DNA from: Peronospora farinosa | Lineage: Eukaryota > Oomycota > Peronosporomycetes > Peronosporales > Peronosporaceae | Direction of reading: 5' to 3' | Assembly (NCBI GenBank): GCA_947646735.1 | Contig: CANTFK010000962.1 | Location: forward strand, 124,001 to 188,000 | DNA: 64,000 bases | Part shown: one piece after another, positions 16,843-28,534 of the stretch | Numbering within the stretch: the first letter of the stretch is position 1 | Layout of the letters: each line of letters opens with the position of its first letter | Made by a program: the position numbers and the translations under genes | Notes under the pieces: model-generated | The model's input: the letters and a program-made list of their open reading frames with translations, nothing else | Databases searched by the model: none | Told to the model about the DNA's origin: nothing

Positions 16843-19800
16843 TGTGGTGAAGTCGATCAAGAAAAATTTGATCAACAATATCGAAAGTGATCATAATGTG
16901 GACCACTTACACGGCGGAAGTCATATTCTATGGATTATACTTGGCTATTGTATGGGAGCGATCAAGATCTATCGATGAATGATCGCATAGTTTATACTTG
17001 GCTATTGTATTGGAATGACAGCTTATCTGAATCGATCATGTGATGGCCACGGTTGGCCGAGGAGTACGCGGCGGTAATGACGATCAGGGTGGGAGATCGC
17101 TCGATCGCAATCGTCGACTGTGATCAGCAAGGGTGATCGTCGATCGTGATCAACAAGTGTGATCGTCGATCGTGATCAACAAGTGTGATCGACGATCGTG
17201 ATCAACAAGTGTGATCGACGATCGTAACCTCGATCCAGAAAGCCGATCGCGAGATGTAACTGGTTACAGATCGATCGTAACCTCGATCGACGATCGTGAT
17301 CGACAAGTGTGATCGACGATCGTGATCGACAAGTGTGATCGACGATCGTGAAAGGTGAGAAAGTGTGATCGACGATCGTAACCTCGATCCAGAAAGCCGA
17401 TCGCGAGATGTAACTGGTTACAGATCGATCGTAACCTCGATCGACGGATCAAGATCGCGATGGATCGACGATCGTGACAAGTGTGATCGACGATCGTGAT
17501 CGACAAGTGTGATCGACGATCGTAACCTCGATCCAGAAAGCCGATCGCGAGATGTAACTGGTTACAGATCGATCGTAACCTCGATCGACGATCGTGATCG
17601 ACAAGTGTGATCGACGATCGTGACAAGTGTGATCGACGATCGTAACCTCGATCCAGAAAGCCGATCGCGAGATGTAACTGGTTACAGATCGATCGTAACC
17701 TCGATCGACGGATCAAGATCGACGAGTGGATCGACGATCGTGACAAGTGTGATCGACGATCGTGACAAGTGTGATTGGCGATCGTGATCAACAAGTGTGA
17801 TCGACGATCGTGACAAGTGTGATCGACGATCGTGATCAACAAGTGTGATCGACGATCGTAACCTCGATCCAGAAAGCCGATCGCAAGATGTAACTGGTTA
17901 CAGATCGATCGTAACCTCGATCGACGATCGTGATCGACAAGTGTGATCGACGATCGTGATCGACAAGTGTGATCGACGATCGTAACCTCGATCCAGAAAG
18001 CCGATCGCGAGATGTAACTGGTTACAGATCGATCGTAACCTCGATCGACGGATCAAGATCGCGATGTGATCGACGATCGTGATCGACAAGTGTGATCGAC
18101 GATCGTAACCTCGATCCAGAAAGCCGATCGCGAGATGTAACTGGTTACAGATCGATCGTAACCTCGATCGACGATCGTGATCGACGAGGAGAAGTGTGAT
18201 CGACGATCGTGATCAACAAGTGTGATCGACGATCGTAACCTCGATCCAGAAAGCCGATCGCGAGATGTAACTGGTTACAGATCGATCGTAACCTCGATCG
18301 ACGATCGTGGACAAGTGTGATCGACGATCGTGACAAGTGTGATCGACGATCGTAACCTCGATCCAGAAAGCCGATCGCGAGATGTAACTGGTTACAGATC
18401 GATCGTAACCTCGATCGACGATCGTGATCGACAAGTGTGATCGACGATCGTGACAAGTGTGATCGACGATCGTGATCAACAAGTGTGATCGACGATCGTA
18501 ACCTCGATCCAGAAAGCCGATCGCAAGATGTAACTGGTTACAGATCGATCGTAACCTCGATCGACGATCGTGATCGACAAGTGTGATCGACGATCGTGAC
18601 AAGTGTGATCGACGATCGTAACCTCGATCCAGAAAGCCGATCGCGAGATGTAACTGGTTACAGATCGATCGTAACCTCGATCGACGATCGTGATCGACAA
18701 GTGTGATCGACGATCGTGACAAGTGTGATCGACGATCGTAACCTCGATCCAGAAAGCCGATCGCGAGATGTAACTGGTTACAGATCGATCGTAACCTCGA
18801 TCGACGATCGTGATCGACAAGGGTGATCGACGATCGTGATCGACAAGTGTGATCGACGATCGTAACCTCGATCCAGAAAGCCGATCGCGAGATGTAACTG
18901 GTTACAGATCGATCGTAACCTCGATCGACGATCGTGATCGACAAGTGTGATCGACGATCGTGATACAAGTGTGATCGACGATCGTAACCTCGATCCAGAA
19001 AGCCGATCGCGAGATGTAACTGGTTACAGATCGATCGTAACCTCGATCGACGATCGTGATCGACAAGTGTGATCGACGATCGTGACAAGTGTGATCGACG
19101 ATCGTAACCTCGATCCAGAAAGCCGATCGCGAGATGTAACTGGTTACAGATCGATCGTAACCTCGATCGACGATCGTGATCGACAAGTGTGATCGACGAT
19201 CGTGATCAACAAGTGTGATCGACGATCGTAACCTCGATCCAGAAAGCCGATCGCGAGATGTAACTGGTTACAGATCGATCGTAACCTCGATCGACGATCG
19301 TGATCGACAAGTGTGATCGACGATCGTGACAAGTGTGATCGACGATCGTGACAAGTGTGATTGGCGATCGTGATCAACAAGTGTGATCGACGATCGTGAC
19401 AAGTGTGATCGACGATCGTGATCAACAAGTGTGATCGACGATCGTAACCTCGATCCAGAAAGCCGATCGCAAGATGTAACTGGTTACAGATCGATCGTAA
19501 CCTCGATCGACGATCGTGATCAACAAGTGTGATCGACGATCGTGATCGACAAGTGTGATCGACGATCGTGACAAGTGTGATCGACGATCGTGATCACAAG
19601 TGTGATCGACGATCGTAACCTCGATCCAGAAAGCCGATCGCAAGATGTAACTGGTTACAGATCGATCGTAACCTCGATCGACGATCGTGATCGACAAGTG
19701 TGATCGACGATCGTGACAAGTGTGATCGACGATCGTGATCAACAAGTGTGATCGACGATCGTAACCTCGATCCAGAAAGCCGATCGCAAGATGTAACTGG

Positions 19801-22800
19801 TTACAGATCGATCGTAACCTCGATCGACGATCGTGATCGACAAGTGTGATCGACGATCGTGACAAGTGTGATCGACGATCGTGATCAACAAGTGTGATCG
19901 ACGATCGTAACCTCGATCCAGAAAGCCGATCGCAAGATGTAACTGGTTACAGATCGATCGTAACCTCGATCGACGATCGTGATCGACAAGTGTGATCGAC
20001 GATCGTGATCAACAAGTGTGATCGACGATCGTAACCTCGATCCAGAAAGCCGATCGCAAGATGTAACTGGTTACAGATCGATCGTAACCTCGATCGACGA
20101 TCGTGATCGACAAGTGTGATCGACGATCGTGATCAACAAGTGTGATTGACGATCGTAACCTCGATCCAGAAAGCCGATCGCAAGATGTAACTGGTTACAG
20201 ATCGATCGTAACCTCGATCGACGATCGTGATCGACAAGTGCGATCGACGATCGTGACAAGTGTGATCGACGATCGTACCCTCTATCCAGAAAGCCGATCG
20301 CGAGATGTAACTGGTTACTAGATCGATCGTAACCTCGATCGACGATCGTGATCGACAAGTGTGATCGACGATCGTGACAAGTGTGATCGACGATCGTGAT
20401 CAACAAGTGTGATCGACGATCGTACCCTTGATCCAGAAAGCTGATCGCAAGATGTAACTCGTTACAGATCGATCGTAACCTCGATCGACGATCGTGATCG
20501 ACAAGTGTGATCGACGATCGTGACAAGTGTGATCGACGATCGTGACAAGTGTGATTGGCGATCGTGATCAACAAGTGTGATCGACGATCGTGACAAGTGT
20601 GATCGACGATCGTGACAAGTGTGATCGACGATCGTGATCAACAAGTGTGATCGACGATCGTAACCTCGATCCAGAAAGCCGATCGCAAGATGTAACTGGT
20701 TACAGATCGATCGTAACCTCGATCGACGATCGTGATCGACAAGTGTGATCGACGATCGTGACAAGTGTGATCGACGATCGTGACAAGTGTGATTGGCGAT
20801 CGTGATCAACAAGTGTGATCGACGATCGTGACAAGTGTGATCGACGATCGTGACAAGTGTGATCGACGATCGTGACAAGTGTGATCGACGATCGTACCCT
20901 CGATCCAGAAAGCCGATCGCAAGATGTAACTGGTTACAGATCGATCGTAACCTCGATCGACGATCGTGATCGACAAGTGTGATCGACGATCGTGACAAGT
21001 GTGATCGACGATCGTGATCAACAAGTGTGATTGACGATCGTAACCTCGATCCAGAAAGCCGATCGCAAGATGTAACTGGTTACAGATCGATCGTAACCTC
21101 GATCGACGATCGTGATCGACAAGTGTGATCGACGATCGTGACAAGCGTGATCGACGATCGTGACAAGTGTGATCGGCGATCGTGATCAACAAGTGTGATC
21201 GACGATCGTGACAAATGTGATCGACGATCGTGACAAGTGTGATCGACGATCGTGATCAACAAGTGTGATCGACGATCGTAACCTCGATCCAGAAAGCCGA
21301 TCGCGAGATGTAACTGGTTACAGATCGATCGTAACCTCGATCGACGATCGTGATCGACAAGTGTGATCGACGATCGTGACAAGTGTGATCGACGATCGTA
21401 CCCTCGATCCAGAAAGCCGATCGCGAGATGTAACTGGTTACTGATCGATCGTAACCTCGATCGACGATCGTGATCGACAAGTGTGATCGACGATCGTGAC
21501 AAGTGTGATCGACGATCGTACCCTCGATCCAGAAAGCCGATCGCGAGATGTAACTGGTTACAGATCGATCGTAACCTCGATCGACGATCGTGATCGACAA
21601 GTGTGATCGACGATCGTGACAAGTGTGATCGACGATCGTGATCAACAAGTGTGATCGACGATCGTACCCTTGATCCAGAAAGCCGATCGCAAGATGTAAC
21701 TCATTACAGATCGATCGTAACCTCGATCGACGATCGTGATCGACAAGTGCGATCGACGATCGTGACAAGTGTGATCGACGATCGTGACAAGTGTGATTGG
21801 CGATCGTGATCAACAAGTGTGATCGACGATCGTGACAAGTGTGATCGACGATCGTGATCAACAAGTGTGATCGACGATCGTAACCTCGATCCAGAAAGCC
21901 GATCGCAAGATGTAACTGGTTACAGATCGATCGTAACCTCGATCGACGATCGTGATCGACAAGTGTGATCGACGATCGTGACAAGTGTGATCGACGATCG
22001 TGATCAACAAGTGTGATCGACGATCGTAACCTCGATCCAGAAAGCCGATCGCAAGATGTAACTGGTTACAGATCGATCGTAACCTCGATCGACGATCGTG
22101 ATCGACAAGTGTGATCGACGATCGTGATCAACAAGTGTGATTGACGATCGTAACCTCGATCCAGAAAGCCGATCGCAAGATGTAACTGGTTACAGATCGA
22201 TCGTAACCTCGATCGACGATCGTGATCGACAAGTGCGATCGACGATCGTGACAAGTGTGATCGACGATCGTACCCTCTATCCAGAAAGCCGATCGCGAGA
22301 TGTAACTGGTTACTAATCGATCGTAACCTCGATCGACGATCGTGATCGACAAGTGTGATCGACGATCGTGACAAGTGTGATCGACGATCGTGATCAACAA
22401 GTGTGATCGACGATCGTAACCTCGATCCAGAAAGCCGATCGCAAGATGTAACTGGTTACAGATCGATCGTAACCTCGATCGACGATCGTGATCGACAAGT
22501 GTGATCGACGATCGTGACAAGTGTGATCGACGATCGTGATCAACAAGTGTGATCGACGATCGAAACCTCGATCCAGAAAGCCGATCGCGAGATGTAACTG
22601 GTTACAGATCGATCGTAACCTCGATCGACGATCGTGATCGACAAGTGTGATCGACGATCGTGACAAGTGTGATCGACGATCGTGATCAACAAGTGTGATC
22701 GACGATCGTAACCTCGATCCAGAAAGCCGATCGCAAGATGTAACTGGTTACAGATCGATCGTAACCTCGATCGACGATCGTGATCGACAAGTGTGATCGA

Positions 22801-25185
22801 CGATCGTGACAAGTGTGATCGACGATCGTGATCAACAAGTGTGATCGACGATCGTAACCTCGATCCAGAAAGCCGATCGCGAGATGTAACTGGTTACAGA
22901 TCGATCGTAACCTCGATCGACGATCGTGATCGACAAGTGCGATCGACGATCGTGACAAGTGTGATCGACGATCGTACCCTCTATCCAGAAAGCCGATCGC
23001 GAGATGTAACTGGTTACTAATCGATCGTAACCTCGATCGACGATCGTGATCGACAAGTGTGATCGACGATCGTGACAAGTGTGATCGACGATCGTGATCA
23101 ACAAGTGTGATCGACGATCGTAACCTCGATCCAGAAAGCCGATCGCAAGATGTAACTGGTTACAGATCGATCGTAACCTCGATCGACGATCGTGATCGAC
23201 AAGTGTGATCGACGATCGTGATCAACAAGTGTGATTGACGATCGTAACCTCGATCCAGAAAGCCGATCGCAAGATGTAACTGGTTACAGATCGATCGTAA
23301 CCTCGATCGACGATCGTGATCGACAAGTGCGATCGACGATCGTGACAAGTGTGATCGACGATCGTACCCTCTATCCAGAAAGCCGATCGCGAGATGTAAC
23401 TGGTTACAGATCGATCGTAACCTCGATCGACGATCGTGATCGACAAGTGTGATCGACGATCGTGACAAGTGTGATCGACGATCGTGATCAACAAGTGTGA
23501 TCGACGATCGTAACCTCGATCCAGAAAGCCGATCGCAAGATGTAACTGGTTACAGATCGATCGTAACCTCGATCGACGATCGTGATCGACAAGTGTGATC
23601 GACGATCGTGATCAACAAGTGTGATTGACGATCGTAACCTCGATCCAGAAAGCCGATCGCAAGATGTAACTGGTTACAGATCGATCGTAACCTCGATCGA
23701 CGATCGTGATCGACAAGTGCGATCGACGATCGTGACAAGTGTGATCGACGATCGTACCCTCTATCCAGAAAGCCGATCGCGAGATGTAACTGGTTACTAA
23801 TCGATCGTAACCTCGATCGACGATCGTGATCGACAAGTGTGATCGACGATCGTGACAAGTGTGATCGACGATCGTACCCTCGATCCAGAAAGCCGATCGC
23901 GAGATGTAACTGGTTACTGATCGATCGTAACCTCGATCGACGATCGTGACAAGTGTGATCGACGATCGTACCCTCGATCCAGAAAGCCGATCGCGAGATG
24001 TAACTGGTTACTGATCGATCGTAACCTCGATCGACGATCGTGATCGACAAGTGTGATCGACGATCGTGACAAGTGTGATCGACGATCGTACCCTCGATCC
24101 AGAAAGCCGATCGCGAGATGTAACTGGTTACTAATCGATCGTAACCTCGATCGACGATCGTGATCGACAAGTGTGATCGACGATCGTGACAAGTGTGATC
24201 GACGATCGTGATCAACAAGTGTGATCGACGATCGTAACCTCGATCCAGAAAGCCGATCGCAAGATGTAACTGGTTACAGATCGATCGTAACCTCGATCGA
24301 CGATCGTGATCGACAAGTGTGATCGACGATCGTGACAAGTGTGATCGACGATCGTGACAAGTGTGATCGACGATCGTGATCAACAAGTGTGATCGACGAT
24401 CGTGACAAGTGTGATCGACGATCGTACCCTCGATCCAGAAAGCCGATCGCGAGATGTAACTGGTTACAGATCGATCGTAACCTCGATCGACGATCGTGAT
24501 CGAGATGGTATCCGAAGTGGACCACATAACGAGATCTGTTTTTCTGAAAGAGACGACACGCGGCAGTAGGTACTGTCATACAGATAGGCATAATCGTAGG
24601 ATTTGGTATTTCATTGGTTAACATTAAACAGAGTTTCTTTTACTTCTAAGCACGCACGCAGACTTCTCTTTCGGGCGGATAACTTTGGCCCCCGACGATC
24701 AAGAGCTTCTGCTACGCTAAGACAAGTGATATCCTTGGATTGTTTGGCCAGGGATTACAAGAACTCTCAACCCAATCAAAACCCCCCTGCGATCGGACGC
24801 AGTATACAACGTAAAGGACAAGGCACAAGATCGAGACGGCTCAAGTGGTCAGAAGATCAAGTGAAATCAAGTGGATCAAGTATCTACATTTGGATAAGGC
24901 GGTCTAAAGGAAGACCAGGGTGATTCATAGAGCACCCCCCCATACAACTTTCGATCGCGTGAGGATTTTCCACGTGATCGACCCCCCGACCAATCCCCAA
25001 CCCTGGTCAAGTTCAGCATCAACTCAAGTCCACCGAGAAGAGTGCAGCCCGCCCTACCGACGGGTACACAAGGTGAGGAAGGAAAGTTACACGGATACGG
25101 GGTACCCCCTCCGTTAGTCGGTCGTCTGGGCGCCAGTGGAGAGTCGGGATCACATCAGAAATTTTGTGATCGCCACTCCACCACA
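16843..25185 (+). repeat. Element 1 3' LTR (8343 bp)
   Basis: Same termini and unique segments as the 5' LTR, but with a satellite array more than three times longer. It ends ACTCCACCACA at 25185, followed by the second ATGA (25186-25189) and the resumed LTR2. Confidence 0.9.
17119..24503. repeat. Expanded satellite array in Element 1 3' LTR (~7.4 kb)
   Basis: Same 22-, 26- and 72-bp modules as the 5' LTR array, with roughly fifty 72-bp modules. Modules are grouped into higher-order units; for example, 72+26+22+26 gives a 146-bp period visible around 22394-22812. Variant marks (GTACCCTCTATCC, GTTACTAATCG, TGATTGACGATCG) recur at regular distances between 22140 and 24130, showing block duplication. 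The many minus-strand open frames (up to 325 codons) are repeat by-products. Confidence 0.92.
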
Positions 25186-26352
25186 ATGACACCACGTGTC
25201 AACTTGTGGACGAACAACTGGCACTTTTGGGACATGGGACTTGTACCGGCTCTGTACTTTAAGGAAGCCTTGTACCTTTTATAACTTGGTGTCCACCGGT
25301 CACCTGGGTCCACCGGTCACCTGATGTCCACCAGTCGCACTGGGTCCACCTGTCGCCTGGGGTCCACCTGTTGTCTGGGGTCCACCTGTAGCCTGGAGTC
25401 CACCGGTCACCCGGGTCCACCGGTCAGCTGGGTCCACCGGTCAGCTGATGTCCACCTGTCACCTGGGGTACACCTGTCGCCTGGGGTTCACCTGTCGCCT
25501 GGGGTCCAGGGGTCCACCTGTTGTCTGGGGTCCACCTGTAGCCTGGAGTCCACCAGTCACCCGGGTCCACCGGTCAGCAGAGTCCACCGTCCACATGGGT
25601 CCACCGGTCACCTGGGTCCACTGGTCACCTGGGTCCACCGGTTACCTGGGTCCACCTGTAGCCTGGGGTCCACCTGTCGCCTGGGGTCTACCTGTCGCCT
25701 GGGGTACACCTGTTGCCTGGGTCCACCGGTCACCTGGGTCCACCGGTTGCCTGGGGTCCACCGGTCACCTGGGTCCACCGGTCGCCTGGGGTCCACTGGT
25801 CGCCTGGGGTACACCTGTCGCCTGGGGTTCACCTGTCGCCTGGGGTCCAGGGGTCCACCTGTTGTCTGGGGTCCACCTGTAGCCTGGAGTCCACCAGTCA
25901 CCCGGGTCCACCGGTCAGCAGAGTCCACCGTCCACATGGGTCCACCGGTCACCTGGGTCCACTGGTCACCTGGGTCCACCGGTTACCTGGGTCCACCTGT
26001 AGCCTGGGGTCCACCTGTCGCCTGGGGTCTACCTGTCGCCTGGGGTACACCTGTTGCCTGGGTCCACCGGTCACCTGGGTCCACCGGTTGCCTGGGTCCA
26101 CCGGTCACCTGGGTCCACCGGTCGCCTGGGGTCCACTGGTCAAGTACCTGGGGTCAACCTAAGCTGCCCTAGCGGCACTGGACCTTCGGGCTGTAGTGTA
26201 GGGAAACCTGGTACCTCTTACGAACTCGGGACCTTGGAATAGTTCGGGCCCTGGTCACTCCTTTTCACTCATTCATGAGAGTGACCGAGATCATTCACGC
26301 CAGTTATTATAATAACTACGAAGGGTCTCCATTTCTCTGGCACTTCTACACA
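25186..26352 (-). repeat. LTR2 copy A, U3 part (other half of split LTR)
   Basis: Resumes the LTR2 broken by Element 1; 25186-25189 is the duplicated ATGA. It runs through a 17-18-bp minisatellite (25290-26155) to the LTR start TGTGTAGAAGTGCC at 26352, which is preceded in element orientation by the polypurine tract GCGCAGGGGACAGC (26353-26366). Confidence 0.88.
25290..26155. repeat. GGTCCACC minisatellite in LTR2 copy A
   Basis: Units of 17-18 bp such as GGGTCCACCGGTCACCT and GGGGTCCACCTGTCGCCT. A block of roughly 350 bp is duplicated (near 25500 and 25850). Nearly every unit carries GGTCC. Open frames on both strands (rich in GPPV/STGH) are by-products. Confidence 0.9.
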
Positions 26353-26519
26353 GCTGTCCCCTGCGCGCTGGTCTTCCGAACTGCGGCAAGACACCGTGCA
26401 TCCTTGTCCTGTCTTCTCGACATATAAGTAGGTGCCCATGTGCTTGACGATCATCCGTATTCACCAACTCACCAACCCTTTTTTTCACCAGTGGACTCTT
26501 TCAATTCTTTCTCTCGCAC

Positions 26520-26930
26520 TTCTCCACATACGCATGTCCCTGTTGACTGGAAACCCTGTCCCGGTTACTGGAAACCCTGTCCCCGGTAGCTGGTATCCCT
26601 GTCCCCGGTAGCTGGTATCCCTGTCCCTGGTAGCTGGTATCCCTGTCCCCAGTAATCGATATGCCTGTGGAAACCCTGTCCCCGGTTACTGGAAACTCTG
26701 TTCCCGATTACTGTAAACCCTGTCCCTTGTTACTGGATATCCTGTCCCCGGTAGCTGGTATCCCTGTCCCTGGTAATGGAATTCCTGTCCCCGGTGCCCT
26801 GTCCCCCGTAACTGGTATCCTGTCCCTGATGGCCCTCATTTGAATCTTGGAACCTTGCAAGGCCTGGATTATTTCCCCTTTTATTGTGATATCCTCAGGG
26901 ACCCCGACTTTTTTCTGGCACTTCTCCACA
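26520..26930 (-). repeat. Truncated LTR4 with CCCTGTCCCC minisatellite (unit I1)
   Basis: In minus orientation it starts TGTGGAGAAGTGCCAG at 26930, directly after polypurine tract GCGCAGGGGACAGC (26931-26944), and runs into a GTCCCYGGTARCTGGTATCC-like array of ~20-22-bp units (26530-26830). It stops before any R/U5 block, and the sequence returns to a second pre-polypurine segment (26353-26520). Counterparts lie at 30360-30709, 33740-34086 and 37195-37543. Confidence 0.75.
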
Positions 26931-27019
26931 GCTGTCCCCTGCGCTCTGGTCTTCCGAACTGCGTTAAGACCCCGTGCATCCTTGTCTTGCTCCCTTGGCA
27001 AAGTAGTAAGTGTCCATGT

Positions 27020-27868
27020 ATTTGATGGCCAGACGTTTTTACCAACTCACAATCGTGTTCTTTGCCCGTGACATCCCTCAATTCTTTCTTCGACGGGCCC
27101 CTAGATTGGCGGATTCCGCCAGAAAACCTAAATCTGGTCTTCTTCCAAAATTGTTGGTGTCTACTGGTAATTAAAGTCCGATCCTCCTTCAAGTCGGTAT
27201 TGTCTACTGGGAAACCACCTATTTCTGATTTTCCTCGAGAGTCGGAGGGGTCTTCTGGACAGTTCAAGCCGGGTCTTTCTCTAAAATCAGCGGGGTCTAC
27301 TAGAAAACCCAAGTCTGGTCCTCCTTCAAATTTCCGGGGTCCTTTAGGAAAGCTGTTCAAGTAATCGCGTTCGTGGGAACAGCGGCCGGTGTCTAGATAT
27401 CCTGTCTCCTCTTCGGTATAATGTCTGTTTTGTCAACCTGGTGGAGATCCATGATGCCTACATAGACGCATCATACCAGAGCCTGCGGGAGGACCGGCAC
27501 CGTCTTCCCTTTTCCGTGGCTCTTCGCGCCAGCAGTACGTACATCTCTCGGCTTTATGACGCAGAAAAAAGCGGAGGACTAAGGCGACGAAGGCTTGGAT
27601 GAGGGTGCTGAAGAAAGTCTTGCAAGGGATGGTGGCAAGTGGACATCCTGCTGGACCCCTTCTTCCAGTCGGTTACTCCCACACGTCAGCTGTCGTTCTG
27701 GTACTAACCGGGTCAACCAGAGGGAATTCTCAAGCGGGTCTGTTCGACGTGTTGCAGGTAGTGGATGACGTAGCTTCTATCGCATCTCGTATCACAAGAA
27801 CATCCAAGAGCATCCCGCCTTCGGAGTTCCCCGCCTCCATGGTAAGTTCTCTGCCCGACAGCGCCTGA
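27020..27868 (+). pseudogene. Antisense-ORF remnant in unit I1
   Basis: Plus-strand homologue of the 749-codon ORF at 55430. The start keeps FTNS...VTS (27033-27080). The middle is replaced by degenerate ~46-48-bp repeats (27105-27360). The C-terminal part keeps the pattern IHDAYIDASYQSLREDRHRLPF (near 27448-27512), then, in other frames, KAWMRVLKKVLQGM (near 27590-27631) and VDILLDPFFQ. Frames are broken by a stop near 27362 and by a variable A-run near 27565. Confidence 0.75.
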
Positions 27869-28000
27869 GGGTCATTACCAGCTTTGAGGGTATCCATCAT
27901 AAGCTGATAATGCCATTTCATCTCGAAATCCCTAGCACATTCTCGATCTTCCTCCTTGATGCCATATCTTAGGTGGGCCCTCGGGGTCCTCTGCAGGTTA

Positions 28001-28534
28001 TCAATACTTCACACTTATTACTCTGCTGCACTTCTTGAATACATAACTTGACCAATTTTTGTGCATACAACAATTCCACCTCCATCTTGCATCATCTTGG
28101 CTTTCCCAAAATGAACTCTCCCCTGTACTCCTCGTGATTCTGCATTGCTTCAAATCGATTTCGTTTCTTCTTCTTGTTCTTGGACACTGTAGGATCTTGA
28201 GTGGTACGTTGGGAAACTCTACTGTTTTCTTAGCTTTCACTGTCAAACTTGGGACCCCTGGACCATAATGTTTAACATGGCCCACGTTGTCTTCTTCAGA
28301 GAAGACATAAGGGGGGAGGATTTTTGGCTTTTCTTCATATTCCACCTTGACCTTAATAGCAGAGCTCCTCCCCGGGCTCTGCAGGTCCTCCGATCCTTCT
28401 TCCTTCTTGATCACTGGCGATCCGGTTTCCAGTGTCTTGGTTGTCCCTTGGTCTATTTTGACCGATGTCTTTTCTTTTTCGTAGGGCTCACGGTGAAATC
28501 CCGCGTCTCCCGAAGATCCGGGCACGCGCACCAT
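28001..28534 (-). CDS. Gag N-terminus fused to pol tail, unit I1 (177 aa)
   Basis: Starts with the conserved MVRVPGSSGD at the LTR2/primer-site junction and follows Element 2 Gag for about 100 residues (charged, KVEYEEKPKILPPYVFSEED). It then joins, in a different frame, DNA for the last residues of pol (RNRFEAMQ-type sequence) and its 3' tail. The junction has a short shared CGAAAYCGATT. All capsid, zinc-knuckle and enzymatic domains are gone. Whether a protein is made is unknown; the ORF may simply leave the LTR-adjacent RNA intact. It is repeated with few changes in I2, I3 and I4. Confidence 0.65.
   Translation of the reverse strand: MVRVPGSSGDAGFHREPYEKEKTSVKIDQGTTKTLETGSPVIKKEEGSEDLQSPGRSSAIKVKVEYEEKPKILPPYVFSEEDNVGHVKHYGPGVPSLTVKAKKTVEFPNVPLKILQCPRTRRRNEIDLKQCRITRSTGESSFWESQDDARWRWNCCMHKNWSSYVFKKCSRVISVKY

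Larger units (their letters stand above)
5294..25185 (+). mobile_element. Element 1: intact-looking 19.9-kb Chronos-like Ty3/gypsy retrotransposon
   Basis: Order: 5' LTR (5294-8512), primer-binding site, gag (8513-10879), -1 frameshift signal, pol (10876-16524), polypurine tract, 3' LTR (16843-25185). Both LTRs start TGTGGTGAAGT and end ACTCCACCACA. Gag and Pol have no internal stop. The unique parts of the two LTRs differ at about ten positions in ~685 bases (about 1.5%), so the insertion is fairly recent. Flanks carry ATGA duplications inside an LTR2. Two RNase H domains plus a chromodomain fit the oomycete Chronos group. The 5' and 3' LTRs differ by more than 5 kb in length, entirely within a satellite array. 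Confidence 0.9.

Noticed and set aside
17119..24527. Long minus-strand open frames (up to 325 codons) in the Element 1 LTR array
   Set aside because: They are translations of the satellite modules in rotating frames, with no codon-level conservation or domain.
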